Assembly: GCF_032854445.1 (NCBI RefSeq)
Contig: NC_088296.1
Span: 3,931,246-3,995,245, forward strand
Direction: 5' to 3'
Length of the DNA: 64,000 bases
Source of the DNA: Liolophura sinensis
Taxonomy: Eukaryota; Mollusca; Polyplacophora; Chitonida; Chitonidae
Shown here piece after piece: positions 20,340-31,057 of this stretch (position 1 is the stretch's first letter; the number at the start of each line of letters is the position of its first letter). The notes under the pieces were generated by a model that saw nothing but the letters and a program-made list of their open reading frames with translations, ran no database searches and was not told where the DNA came from. Position numbers and translations under genes: made by a program.

Positions 20340-21470
20340 GTCACAGTGGTGCCGTGTTAGGGTGTGTTTCCACGAACATGGAATTGAGTTACTTCGTGCG
20401 ATTACTTGACGCATTCGTTTCAGTATTTTCACGCCAGCAATAGATCATCTTCAAGAATTAACTGACAAATAATCTCAAAATGTCAGACATGCCATCGCAT
20501 GTCTGTGGAAACACAGTTCAACAGATGATTATGAAAATATTATTTGGCAATGATATTTGTAAATTGTATACATTGTAGGATTAGACGGAGTCGATTTATA
20601 TGCGTCACTGACGTGCGTTTTCAAATAAAGATGACTTTTGGAATTTCTTGTTTGTATTTTATGGTCCACACCAAGAATATTTCAATTTCACGTAACGACG
20701 GAAATAACCACAGTCCTTTTCCAGGGACTTGAATTCACCCCTACCCCCCTACCCCCACCTAAAATCTTCTCCCTTAATGGACTTGAACACTCAACCTCAT
20801 TGGTCAAAGTCCTGTTTAAAATGGATATACTAGTATTAATTGTTTTTAGTCAGACAAATGATCACATCGGGTTAAATACAGATGTTCAAACATTGGGAAA
20901 ATGACAGGGACATTTATCGTCATGCTCTATCACTTGCGTAAATAAACTCTTATTTACGCTTTAAGCGTAAGAAAATATTCCAGTTATATAATTTATTACT
21001 ATTTGTTTACTTTCGCCTTATATTCTGTCATTTTTCACTTCTGCTATGGCGATCAGTTATAATGATGGACGAAGCAGGAGTGTCACCATCCATGGAGAAT
21101 TACATATAAATCACTGGCAAAATTTCGTGGTACACAAAATTACAGGTCATATCGGTGGGATGGAATTAGCGTACATCATTCATAAAGATCATGGATTATG
21201 TAGGATATGTCACTTGTGTCAAGGCACCCAGTTAAAAGGGCTGACGGTAGGGAGTGTTTGTGTTCCGCAGGACGATCACAATAACTCTCCACTCTGGTTT
21301 ATGGCACAATTGCACGTGGTCACAGTATCAAGCCTTAATCTGTAGAACGCTTGGCTAATACGGATGGAAATGTCGAGCACCACCACAAGGGAAATAACAG
21401 CCCCTTCTGTCACCTGTTGAAAAGCCTCAGCTGCTTTCGAATAATTTAACAAATCTGTAGCCAGGATAAT
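20340..21470. other. unassigned stretch
   Basis: The plus frame at 21046-21345 (99 codons, CRICHLC word) is not recognised and has no splice support. Otherwise AT-rich non-coding. Confidence 0.4.
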
Positions 21471-21479
21471 GTGAGCTGC

Positions 21480-21790
21480 ATAGCAAACGACAATTTGTCT
21501 GGAGTGTGTTTACGACAAGCCACAAATGGGTCAGTGAAGCCAGAAGGGTTTGCACTGGACAGTAAGCAACAGTTTGTCCAACTTGTATTTTAAGGTAAGC
21601 CACAAATGGGTCTTAGTGAAGCCAGGGGGATTTGCACTAGACAGCACAAGAAAATTTGTGCGGTTGTTGTTTTATGACAAGCCATAAATGATTCTTGGTT
21701 AAGCAAGGGGGATGTGCACTGCACAACAAGAGACATTTTGCCCAGCTTGTGTTTACCACAAACCACAAATGGGTGTCAGTGAATCTCAGA
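21480..21790. repeat. ~85-bp degenerate tandem repeat, about 4 copies
   Basis: Each unit holds AAGCCACAAATGGGTC, GTGAAGCCAG(A/G)(A/G)GG, TTTGCACTGGACAG and AACA(G/A)TTTGTCC-type words; starts near 21515, 21597, 21677 and 21757. Confidence 0.75.
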
Positions 21791-22099
21791 CGTAATATTT
21801 ACAGCTCCTTAACATTACCCATATGTACCAAAGGCCAGCTGTAGAGCTAATAGTGTGGTTGAAATCGACCCGTGTTTTTGTTGCGCGTGACTTTTGGAGG
21901 TAACGCTAGTATTGATTGGTCTAAGTCGTTATCACGGGTGACCGGGAAGATCATGAGACATACGCACACGGTGTGAAAGGAGATTAGTCGCGTGGGAAGG
22001 TGACTAACCTATCATCGAGTTTGACAGAAACAGGTTGTGTTGTGTTCTATGTTTGTTTACTTTGTCTTCTTCACCATGATCTGGGTCGTGTCAAAATGA

Positions 22100-22436
22100 C
22101 GTCTCATGTTACGGCAGAATGACTGCGCTAACGACCATCTCATTAAAACAGAATGTCGAAGACACTGGAGACCTGCGTGTCAAGCCGATCCAGTCACTTA
22201 CAAAAAACGACACGACACTTGCTGTTTTCGATTAGTCACAAAATATCAACACCACATATGTCATGCTGTTCCGATCAGTCAAAAAGTACACGTAACAACA
22301 CCATGCGTGTCATGTCGTTTCGACGAGTTAATAAAATACACCACAACTGTCATGCCATTCTGACCAATCATAAAATACCGACACCACATCTGTCATGTCA
22401 TTCTAAAGAGTTGCAAAATATCGACACCACATGTAA
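22100..22436. repeat. ~50-bp minisatellite, left block (split by LINE)
   Basis: Units hold AAAATACCGACACCACATCT, GTCATGTCATTCTGACCA and GTCAC. About 6 diverged copies. The right block is at 26224-26500. Confidence 0.85.
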
Positions 22437-22595
22437 TTTAATTTAATTTAATTCTTTATTTATTTAACGAGGATTTCTCACAGCCTACTGGCTACTACGG
22501 AGATCTCCTCAAAGCAACAATTATTAACATAATAACTAACGAAGTACATATGTATAAATATGAGAATACATATTTCAGGTATAAGTTGAAATAAA

Positions 22596-23078
22596 TTAAT
22601 TATTATTTACAATGTTAATATCGTTATTACCATTACCATGGTCATAAAATCTTTCTGTATCATTGATAAATTTATGCACACATTGAAAAACAAGTTTATT
22701 ATCTTCGTAATTTAAATCTTTAGAGCCAAACAAAAGTATATCACATATATATCGTGAACATTGTGGAATAAAAACAGAATAATTTACACCGGGTGAAATA
22801 ATTTGTGTGAGAGTATGTAGCATGTGCTTCCTATGGGTGGCAAATTGAGAGCAAATAAAAAGATAATGAAAGGTATCTTCACATGTATCATTACAGTAAT
22901 GGCAAGTTGTATCTTCGATAATATCATACTTAAAAAGGTCTGCCCGAAGAGCACTGAGTCCCATTCTCATTCTGCAGTGCTGGACAGAAGAAAAGTTGCT
23001 AAAGTCATTATATAACGATATTAAATCACTAGACGTAGTGATAATTGATGGAGATAGAAATTTTCGAAGTTCTTTCAT
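22596..23078 (-). pseudogene. LINE C-terminal region (Cys/His motif)
   Basis: 160-codon frame with SSVQHCRMRMGLSALRADLF and CHYCNDTCEDTFHYLFIC. The CxxC...HxxxxC pattern sits after the RT as in many CR1/L2-type elements, where it is a presumed nucleic-acid-binding motif. Separated from the RT by frame changes near 23080-23270. Confidence 0.75.
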
Positions 23079-23266
23079 TGAAGAATGGCGAATATGTTTA
23101 GGTAAGTTATTCCAGTCCTTAGTTGTTTTCGGGAAGAAGGAGGATTTATATATTCTGAGGCGGCATCTAAATATACGTAAATTTTCATTATACCTTAAGT
23201 TACATGTATTATACTCTGTTGATCGTCTCGATAATAGGGACTGTAGGTAAGGCGGGGAAAGTCCAT

Positions 23267-23870
23267 TTACAATTTTAAAAATAGCAGAATCCTATGTTGT
23301 CTACGCCGAACATATAGTGGTGTCCAATTGAGTTCACTCAGCAGAGCTTTATCTGATGTACGACGCATTCCACTTGTACAAAGCAAAGCCGCGCGCCGTT
23401 GAACATTTTCCAGTTTTTGGGAAAGCGCAATACTACAGTTATCGTATAATATGTCGCCATACTCTATTGTAGATCTGATGAGGCTATTGTATAAAGTTAT
23501 TAAACACTTCCTTGTTAATATCCTCTCCACTCTATTTATAATATCTAATTTCTTATTACATTTTTTTTACGAGTGATCTTATATGTTCGTCCCATTTACC
23601 ATCGTGCTGTAGAATGATACCAAGGTGTTTATGGTACTGAACGCTCTTCACTTCAATACCATCTAAATACAGTTTTGGGTTCATCGGGTTCTTTTTTAAG
23701 GAAACAAGTAAGTATACAGTTTTCTGTGCATTGAATGTTATCAAACACTGTTTGGCCCATTGAGACAAGCCACCTAGATCTCGATTTATTTTATTTTCAG
23801 ATGTAATAAACTCAGTCATCTCTTCGGACAAAAGATGTATCATCAGCAAAAATACTGATATTACATTCAA
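23267..23870 (-). pseudogene. LINE RT thumb/connection region, two broken frames
   Basis: Frame 1 (23556-23870): LGGLSQWAKQCLITFNAQKT and YHKHLGIILQHDGKWDEHI. Frame 2 (23267-23530): LYNSLIRSTIEYGDILYDNC and KLENVQRRAALLCTSG. These are hallmark segments just after the catalytic palm of APE-type LINE RTs. Confidence 0.85.
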
Positions 23871-24258
23871 TGTTCACATTTATGTCATTTACAAAAATTA
23901 GGAAAAGAAGCGGCCCTAGAACGGAGCCTTGTGGAACTCCGCTTTGAATAGAATATATGTCTGAATCTGCTCCGTTAAAACAAACTTTAATTTTTCTATT
24001 AGATAAATAATTCTTAATCCATGTCAGTAATGGGTTCCCAACACCCAACTGTCTAAATTTAAACAAAAGACCCTCATGCCAGACTTTACCAAAAGCCTTG
24101 CTTACATCTAGGAAAACTAAACACGTATCATTACCGTTATCCAGACTTCTGTATACATCGTGTACAATTTTAGCTAACTGACATATTGTCGAGTCGCCAT
24201 GTTTAAATCCAGAATTATTCGATATCAGAAGGTTACGGTTAATACAATATTCATACAA
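23812..24258 (-). pseudogene. LINE reverse-transcriptase palm
   Basis: 148 codons with GFKHGDSTICQLAKIVHDVY, CLVFLDVSKAFGKVWHEGLL (motif A Asp), IQSGVPQGSVLGPLLFLIFV (motif B) and IFADDTSF (motif C, F-A-D-D intact). The frame is interrupted upstream (stop near 24300) and downstream near 23850, so the enzyme cannot be made intact. Confidence 0.92.
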
Positions 24259-24853
24259 GTGCTTATATACTACTTTTTCTAAGACTTTAGGGAGAGAGGG
24301 CTATAGAGAAACTAGTCTGTAACTTGACATATCATGTCTGTCTCCCTTTTTAAAGACAGGGCATACTCTAGATAGTTTCCAAGCTGATGGAAAGACTCCT
24401 GACCGAAGTGAGAAATTAAATAGTTTGGTGAGGTAAGGTGCTATATTTTCCGCTGTATTTTTGAGCATGAAATTACTAATTCCATCAGCACCAGAAGCTT
24501 TCCTAATATTTAGTTTGGACAGAAAATCAGCTACTTCCCTTTCACTTGTTTGTATACATTTAAGGCGTGCAGCAGTATAATAGGTGAATGGAGGTAAAAC
24601 TGGTATTACTGACGGAAGAGATGAATGGCTTGCAAAAAATCTAACGAACTCATTAGCTTTCTCAGTATCACTTGATACATTTTAATCGTTAACGATTAAA
24701 GTAGGGACAGGTGGTTTCGCTTTTGAACCCAGCAGAGATTTCATTATAGACCAATAAGACTTGCTGGTATCTAAATTGGGATTAGACAGTTTTCACTTTA
24801 GTTTTTCACCATATCTTAATATTGCTTTTCTCTTACTTGTGTTAGCTTCACGC

Positions 24854-25120
24854 CTAAGTATATAAAATCGAAATCTGTCTTCCCCTGACAGTCCTCTTAA
24901 ATTTTTTAAAACATCTATTTCTTATTCGTAATTTATAACGAATATCATTTGTCATCCATGGTTTATCCCTCGGTCGTATTGTTACTTGCTTATTTGGTAT
25001 TGTTTCAGCACAACGAGATAAAAAAAGATTGTTCCAAACATACAGTTTATCATCCATATCATCGAATATGTCACACACGGCTGCCCAGGGAGCGGTAGAG
25101 ATAATTGACTGAAGCTGCAT
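24854..25120 (-). pseudogene. LINE endonuclease-RT linker
   Basis: DKLYVWNNLFLSRCAETIPN and KPWMTNDIRYKLRIRNRCFK: the conserved 'PW(M/L)T..I' linker found between endonuclease and RT in Jockey-superfamily elements. Confidence 0.8.
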
Positions 25121-25499
25121 TTAAGTCAGCACATTTAAAATCCCATATGTATCTATTATATGCTCTTGGTTTACCATTTACCAGAATATTTAAGGTACAA
25201 TATACAGAACAATGGTTACTTTGAGCAAGTAAACTACGAGCATTAAAGTGACAAATTTTTAAATTATTCTGATATGACGGCCCTGGATTTACATGTATGT
25301 CTCCACATCTAAGTAATAAAGTGATATGTATAGTTAAAAAGTTATGTTGATTACAGAGCGTAGAAAGAATAGCAATAATACAAAGACCGAGACATGAACT
25401 CTGTGCTATAATTGCACAGCAAAGATGTTCGTAAAACTTCACTAACTTACTTAACATCCGATTTTTTTTTATAATGTAAAAAATTATTCCAAGCTCCAA
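25071..25499 (-). pseudogene. LINE 5' ORF: hydrophobic leader, 2A-like motif, internally deleted endonuclease
   Basis: 142 codons. Residues 26-48 are hydrophobic (LCCAIIAQSSCLGLCIIAIL). Residues 61-74 read LLLRCGDIHVNPGP, a 2A-type translational-recoding motif (DxExNPGP with His in place of Glu). An endonuclease start (KICHFNARSLLAQ) follows at once, then jumps to its end (NHCSVYCTLN...RYIWDFKCADLNA). About 180 residues, including the catalytic Asp/His residues, are absent. The deletion is clean and in frame. Confidence 0.75.
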
Positions 25500-26107
25500 T
25501 TGCCACCCTATACTGATTCAAGTCACCCATGATATATATAAGGACAGGTATAAAGGAAGCACATGCTCGGAAACTCCACCAACCATGGTAGGGAATATCA
25601 TGAGTTTATAAGTATTTACTGGACCTAATTTCACGAGTTGAGTAATTTCTAATCTATATCGATAATTAATATAAGATACAGATATTCCACATGTACTTGT
25701 AAGTAAATGTGGTGTTAAATTAATTATATGACGTACCAAACAATATAACATGACTGACCACCTGTACAGGTAGTATCGAGGAATGGTAATTGGTATAGTT
25801 ATCAGGAACATTTATATAGCATATAAAGATGAGGATTGTAAGAGTAAGGAAATATTTACAGTTAGCCTTCCAGATAGCAATGTGTTATTATAAGTTTAGT
25901 GTTTACCTTATCAGAACCGTGATCAGGCACCAATTGGTTAATGTCATCGCTATTTACAATGATGAATACACAAATTCGGTTCTATCTATACACTACGAAA
26001 AATAGTCGTAGAGCATATGAACACAGCGCAAAACTGTACCGATATACATGTACTTGAAATCAGAATTGGGGAAAGGATAATTAGGAGAGCCAGTAAATTT
26101 ATAATAG

Positions 26108-26182
26108 AGGCTATTGATACACATGCAAGGGCAATTGATACACATGCAAGGCTATTGATACACATGCAAGGGCAATTGCACG
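26108..26182. repeat. 20-bp repeat, 3 to 4 copies
   Basis: CTATTGATACACATGCAAGG / GCAATTGATACACATGCAAG alternate three times. Confidence 0.9.
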
Positions 26183-26223
26183 GGCTCTTTAGGGCACGTA
26201 TCTACTGAGGGAACAATTTGTAT

Positions 26224-26500
26224 AATAAAATACCGACACTATATTTAGCATGGCATTCTAACCAGTCATACTATACCGACACCATCTCTGTCATGTCATT
26301 CTAACCAGTCACACAATATCGACACCACACTTGTCATATCATGTTGATCAGTCACAAAATACCCATGCCAGATAGGTCATGCCATTCTGACCAGTCACAA
26401 AATCCCGACACCACATCTGTCAATGCATTCTGACCAATCACAAAATACCCACACGACACCTGTAACTTCCACTCTGACCAGTCACAAAATAAAACACCAG
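26224..26500. repeat. ~50-bp minisatellite, right block
   Basis: AAAATACCGACACTATATTT, TGTCATGTCATTCTAACCAG and ATTCTGACCAGTCACAAAAT, the same unit as 22100-22436, about 6 copies. Confidence 0.88.
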
Positions 26501-26563
26501 GCTATCCTGCTGTGCAGTGATATTATATATTTGGTTTATTGTGGTTTATGATTTTTTCAAGAA

Positions 26564-26716
26564 TGTGACATCCAACTGTAGAGACTTCGCTTTTAGTCAG
26601 AAAGACTTCAATTTAACGACACTGAGCACTGCTTACAATATCTTTGCCTGCATTCACTATTTACAGTATTTATATTAGCACTCGTTCATATGGAGTAATC
26701 AAAGATAAACACTACA
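26564..26716 (-). repeat. 3' LTR of Ty3/Gypsy element
   Basis: TGTGACATCCAACTGTAGAG ... GATAAACACTACA. Matches 30874-31057 over most of its length and begins TG and ends CA in both senses. It lacks about 30 bp present in the other LTR. A purine-rich tract (GAAGAAGGGATAGG, minus sense) sits directly beside it at 26717-26730. Confidence 0.85.
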
Positions 26717-26730
26717 CCTATCCCTTCTTC
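26717..26730 (-). other. polypurine tract of Ty3/Gypsy element
   Basis: Minus sense GAAGAAGGGATAGG ends exactly at the TGTAGTG start of the 3' LTR, the expected site for plus-strand DNA priming. Confidence 0.75.
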
Positions 26731-27367
26731 GGAATGGAGCGTTTAAGAACACAACTGTCAAACAAGGGGTTTTCAGCATCAAACTTGGAAAAGTAACTTT
26801 ACGTGATTACATGTTAATCAAAATCGACGGTACGTGACTGTACGTCCTTCTTGCTTTTTTTTTTCTTTAACACAGACTGCCTAAACTAAAACCTTGTACA
26901 TAATGTCACTACAGTGGGTGTCTATAGAAAAAAGTCTTTGAAACGAACTGGGGGTTTCCGTGTTGATCTCCGATGTTCACCTGGAGGTTTCAGGCATGGA
27001 CAAAGATGCGTGGGGCGACAAGTTGACAGCTGTGTTGGTGATCCAAGAGCAGTTGTCAGCCGTGGGGGAGGGGGTTGTGGTGTAGAGGGTACCCAGATCA
27101 CAATCTTCATCCTCCTAGTCTTCGAATGTAGGATTAACTTCTGCTATGACTGGTTTGAAGTGCAATGCACTACGAGTGATGGCCTTTTGACCACAACGAC
27201 TCAGCAAACATGTTGCCCTGCAAGCTCGTGATTCTGTATGGACGGTGATCGAATGGAGTAGAAGGTTTATATCTTTTCCATTGTCACACAATTAAGGTGT
27301 AACCTACAGACAGATCGTTTGGTTTCGCGTTGTGTCTATCGTCGGAGTATGATTTCGCCTTCTGCTT

Positions 27368-27690
27368 ACTGAGTAAGTGAGTGAATGTTTGATGTTTAAC
27401 GTCGTTCTCAACAATTTTTCAGTCATATGACGTGAAGGAATCCTTAGGGTGTATGTAATGTGCCTCCTTGTCGCAGGACGGATTTCCACCGCTCTTTGAT
27501 CTAGTGCTGCTTCACTGAGTCGACTTACCGAAGGCAAGTAAGCAGCCCCGCCCGAGCCATTATACTGATACGGGTCAACCAGTCGTTGCTTTATCCCCTT
27601 CATGCTGAACGCCAAGTAAGGAAGTTACAACTTCCTCTTTTAAAGTCTTAGGTGTGACTTGACCCAGGATTGATCCTGGATCTACTGCTC
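27368..27690 (+). mobile_element. SINE-B, full length, nested in the Gypsy element
   Basis: TGAGTAAGTGAGTGAATGTT, AACGTCGTTCTCAACAATTT, ATGACGTGAAGGAATCCTTA, CCGAGCCATTATACTGATAC and CCCAGGATTGATCCTGGATC. It lies between the integrase end and the 3' LTR. Confidence 0.93.
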
Positions 27691-27699
27691 CCGAAGCGG

Positions 27700-28510
27700 A
27701 CGCTGTATGAGGGTGTTGCGCTCAGCAATTCTGTTATGACTGTCCTAAGCGGTCGGCAGCTGCGGGAAGACATTGTTCATCTGACGTCCACTCAGTGCTT
27801 CGAATGGCGAAACATGGGTAGAGAAATGTGGTGTAGTACGGTAATGTCTAAGAAATTTGAACGAATCCTGTTTCCGATTCCGGTGTTAAACTGAAGAAGT
27901 TCTCATGTTTTTGTTCAATGTTGCAATAAAACGTTCTGCCTCACCGTTGGCTCCGGGTCAGAGAGGGGTAACGTGCCGGTGCTTGAAACCAAGGTTTGCT
28001 ACAAAGTCTTAAAGCCTTGGCTATTGAAAGACGGTCCCTTATCGGATTTGACTTTCTGTGGAATACCCAGCCGTGCGAACCCTGCCAGTTTCGGAATCAC
28101 TACTCTGGATGACATGGAAGTCACGACCTCTATTTCTGGGAAGCTGCTGTACTCGTCGACAACAAGAAGTATGTATTTGCCAGATGGAAACGGTACTGTG
28201 AGATCGACAGCTGCTTCCTCCCGTGGTGTACATGGAAGTTTTGTCGTGCATAGTGGCTCACGCGTTATCGGACGGCTCATGGAAGCTGACAGGGAAAGGA
28301 CGATCGGATACATCGTTCAGTTAACCTATCAATACCTGGAAACCAGACTTTCTGTCTAAGCAGTTGTTTGGTTTTTGCAATCCCTTGGTGACCAATGTGG
28401 GCAAGGTCTATGGCTTTCGCTCTCAGGGGCTGGGGAATCACGATTCGATTACCGCGAACGATGATTCTGTCGCTCACGGTCAGCTCGTTCTGAACCTGTC
28501 CAATCACCAC
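27700..28510 (-). pseudogene. Ty3/Gypsy integrase, decayed
   Basis: Zinc-finger part at 28300-28500: AIDLAHIGHQGIAKTKQLLR, QKVWFPGIDRLTERCI with the H..H / C..C arrangement. Core at 27999-28230: PFPSGKYILLVVDEYSSFPE and GIPQKVKSDKGPSFNS, containing two acidic positions of the DDE triad. Pieces of the following helix (GRTFYCNIEQKHENFF) appear in another frame down to about 27900. Several frame changes and stops. Minus strand, downstream of RNase H, in the usual gypsy order. Confidence 0.88.
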
Positions 28511-28586
28511 TGAAAATAGAGTGCATATTTCTGCATCTGAGGGTAATTCTGTATGTTCTATCTGACCTCATCGAGTGTCAAGGCTT

Positions 28587-29280
28587 TCAGGGAACAACAT
28601 AGTTGACGTAGGCTTCAGCAACACTCTCAGTCGCTGGTGAAGTTTCATCCCCGTCGGAAACAAGTTTGCATTTGTACGGCGTGAGGCGTAGACGCCAGCG
28701 TTCGAGACGAGCAGAGGTCAGTTTTTGACTTTGAAAGATCTCTAGCAAAGGTTTGTGGTCCGTCATGATAGTAAAGTCAGGTCCAAACAGGCACAAACAG
28801 GTATACGTATTAAGCCATACCGAGAGGGGACTTTAGGTCACTCACGTTCTTTGGGGCCGACCGGCTTGTGATTGCGCCAATCTTACGAGGGTTGAGTGAG
28901 ATACAGTTAGCGTCAAAAATATGTCCGTAGAACTCAGTTAACACTGTTTTCGTGCAGTCTCTGCAGCACGGCTTAAAGATTTTTGTCGTGTTTGTCTTTG
29001 TTTCTGCCATGCACCTGGATGTCGTTTGACAAACTCATACAACCCGACAGGTCACGTATCAGCTTTGCGATTTCGTTTTCGAAGATTTGGGATGCTGCAT
29101 TAACGCCAAACATTTGTTATGTTGCGACATCAAGTTCTAGCTGGTGTTGCGGAGTGCTTGGAGGCACTGGATGCTTTTTGCGTATAATCAGTTTATTCGC
29201 CTCCTTAGTATCTACGCAGACACGAACTCCTCCCGATTTCTTCGGAGCGACGACCACAGGGCTGACCCATGTAGTTGGCC
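28587..29280 (-). pseudogene. Ty3/Gypsy RT-RNase H remnants
   Basis: RNase H: FGPDFTIMTDHKPLLEIFQS with QKLTSARLERWRLRLTPYKC (28620-28796). RT pieces: FYGHIFDANCISLNPRKIGA (28860-28940), MFGVNAASQIF and a WVSPVVVAPKKSGG-like start near 29250. The YVDD-box segment is deleted, so there is no active RT. Frames shift several times. Confidence 0.85.
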
Positions 29281-29281
29281 C

Positions 29282-29935
29282 TTAGACCTTTTCAGTAATC
29301 TCGAGACATTCTAACCTCTGTAGCTCAACCTCGACGTCTTTATGGACACGGAAATGTATGCGGCACTGCGGGTGCTGTTTCGTGCGAACTGAATGGTCAA
29401 CGTGAAGATGCACTTGTCCCTTGATTTTTTCGATACTCTTAAAGAAATTGGAAAAATGTTCCATAATCGCTTGTCTCCATGACTTGGAGTCATGTGACTG
29501 GTTTGCTGAGATGGTGCTCACGCTCGATCGAATGTACAACATTTTGAGTTTCTGTGCTGTGTGATAGCTCAACAGATTACAGGTTTTACTACTGAAAACA
29601 CACAATTTCTCTGTGGTGATGTTGTTATGGGTAATGCCAGCCTGTACGGTTCCAATAACAGGACGGGAGAAATCTGTCCCGTATGGAAACAGGCGTGTAT
29701 TCGAGGGGTTTAGATTGAGCTTTGGATCGGCACGTTTAATGCCGTCATAGGTGTCCATGTCAATTATGTTTACAGATGAGACAAATTCAATCATAAATGA
29801 TATAGAGAGTTCGTTCAGCGTCATTTGTCTTATGGGCAAACTGTCACCTTCAATCACTTGGCCAATGATAACAGGTGAGACACAGTAAACATATTCGTCA
29901 TCGTTGCCAGGATTTGGTCTTGATTCTTCACGCAC
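29282..29935 (-). pseudogene. Ty3/Gypsy protease region and RT N-terminus
   Basis: A 217-codon frame running from a gag-pol protease-like fold (SFMIEFVSSVNIIDMDTYDG, RLFPYGTDF, NLLSYHTAQKLKML) to the pre-RT segment (KGQVHLHVDHSVRTKQHPQC, VEVELQRLECLEITEKV). The aspartic protease signature D-T/S-G is replaced by E-F-V, so the protease is dead even though the frame is open. A stop follows ITEKV where the RT should continue. Confidence 0.85.
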
Positions 29936-30029
29936 GTAACGTATTTCTTGTTTATTCTGTTTGTGGTTTGATTGTCTTAAAGTGGTTTAAAGTGGTTTGA
30001 TTTCCCACAGTGGTTGCACGTTTTTTCTT

Positions 30030-30730
30030 TCGTGAGACAAGATTTTTTTGTGCGACAGATTATATCCACAGGAACCATAGGAACCACATGTCAACTGTCC
30101 GTTCTGCACACTGGATTTACCTGCGGTTTGAACGAGGTTACGCGACTGCGATCACTGTTTGTTTTGTGTCCTGCCACCAAGTCGACATCGCGAATAACCC
30201 GGCGAGTTAGAATCATCACGCGGCCTGTTGAATTGCGTCGACATATGCTGGCTGGTGATTGTTGTCATCTTCCACACGACTGGCTTGCATATGGCTGACG
30301 TCAAAGGAGCGTCCTGCATCTAAGAGGTTTTTTTATCTCCAAGTTTTCACGCAAAGCAAGTCGCCGTAGCCTCTGAGATGTGCACGTCAGGACGATTTGT
30401 GAAGCTATTTCCTTATCCACGTCCGTGAAGTCACAAGTTTTTGCAAGGCGTCTTAAACGTGTGTGATATGAGTCTGGTGATAAAAAAGCTATGTGATAAT
30501 CATCGCTTTCTCCAGTATCAGGAAGTGTGCCAAAGATTTCATCAACATCTGTACCAGCCTAATGAAGCAATAAAGCACGCATACCTAGTGGGTTACCCAT
30601 GTCTAGGGCGATTAGCTGACGTTCACAGCACGACGGCCATTTTGACCAGCGTGGCCCAACTTTGCCGTCTAAGTGGACATCAAAACTGGGGAAAACGGGC
30701 GAACTTCTGTGGCGTAGGGTGAGCTGATTT
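30030..30730 (-). pseudogene. Ty3/Gypsy gag remnant
   Basis: FPSFDVHLDGKVGPRWSKW (capsid start), MRALLLH, then IFGTLPDTGESDDYHIAFLS, YHTRLRRLAKTCDFTDVDKE and IASQIVLTCTSQRLRRLALR in minus sense. Decayed nucleocapsid-like sequence follows toward 30050. Frames are broken. Confidence 0.8.
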
Positions 30731-30851
30731 AGACTATAGAGCTCTGGGTGCCTAGTTTTCGTGGCTGGCAACGACAGTTCACACGTACACCTCTCGCTGT
30801 ACAGGGGAGGGTGGCACAATCGAGCACTCACAGTTCTGGGACCGGTTGTCA

Positions 30852-30870
30852 GTGTTCATCCTCGCCGCCA
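30852..30870 (-). other. candidate primer-binding site
   Basis: Three bases inside the 5' LTR the minus strand reads TGGCGGCGAGGATGAAC. Its complement ends in CCA and contains GTTCATCC, which looks like a tRNA T-arm and acceptor end. The priming tRNA is not identified. Confidence 0.5.
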
Positions 30871-30873
30871 TAA

Positions 30874-31057
30874 TGTGATATCCAACTATAGAGTCTTCGC
30901 TTTAAATCAAAAAAATCTTCGATTTAATGGCACTGAGCATTGCCCACAGCATTTCTGCCTGCATTCGCTGCCATGCTACTCGCGCACCACTTTACGGCAT
31001 ACACTGACGTATATATTAGCAGTCATTCATATGTCGTAATCAAATATAAATACTACA
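30874..31057 (-). repeat. 5' LTR of Ty3/Gypsy element
   Basis: TGTGATATCCAACTATAGAG ... AAATATAAATACTACA, paired with 26564-26716. The five bases outside the pair are AAGAA (left) and AAGCA (right), a possible decayed target-site duplication. Confidence 0.85.

Larger units (their letters stand above)
22432..25860 (-). mobile_element. decayed APE-type LINE (CR1/Jockey-like)
   Basis: Minus-strand order: 5' region, short ORF ending in a 2A-like motif (25278-25499), start and end of an endonuclease with its middle missing, RT with FADD box (23839-23850), thumb/connection (23267-23870) and a C-terminal Cys/His region (22596-23078). The 3' end carries an (ATTAA)n-type tail, TTAAATTAAATTAAATTACA in minus sense. 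Coding is broken by stops and frame changes, so it is inactive. The 5' boundary is uncertain and may reach 26220. Clade assignment is from memory of RT style and tail. Confidence 0.85.
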
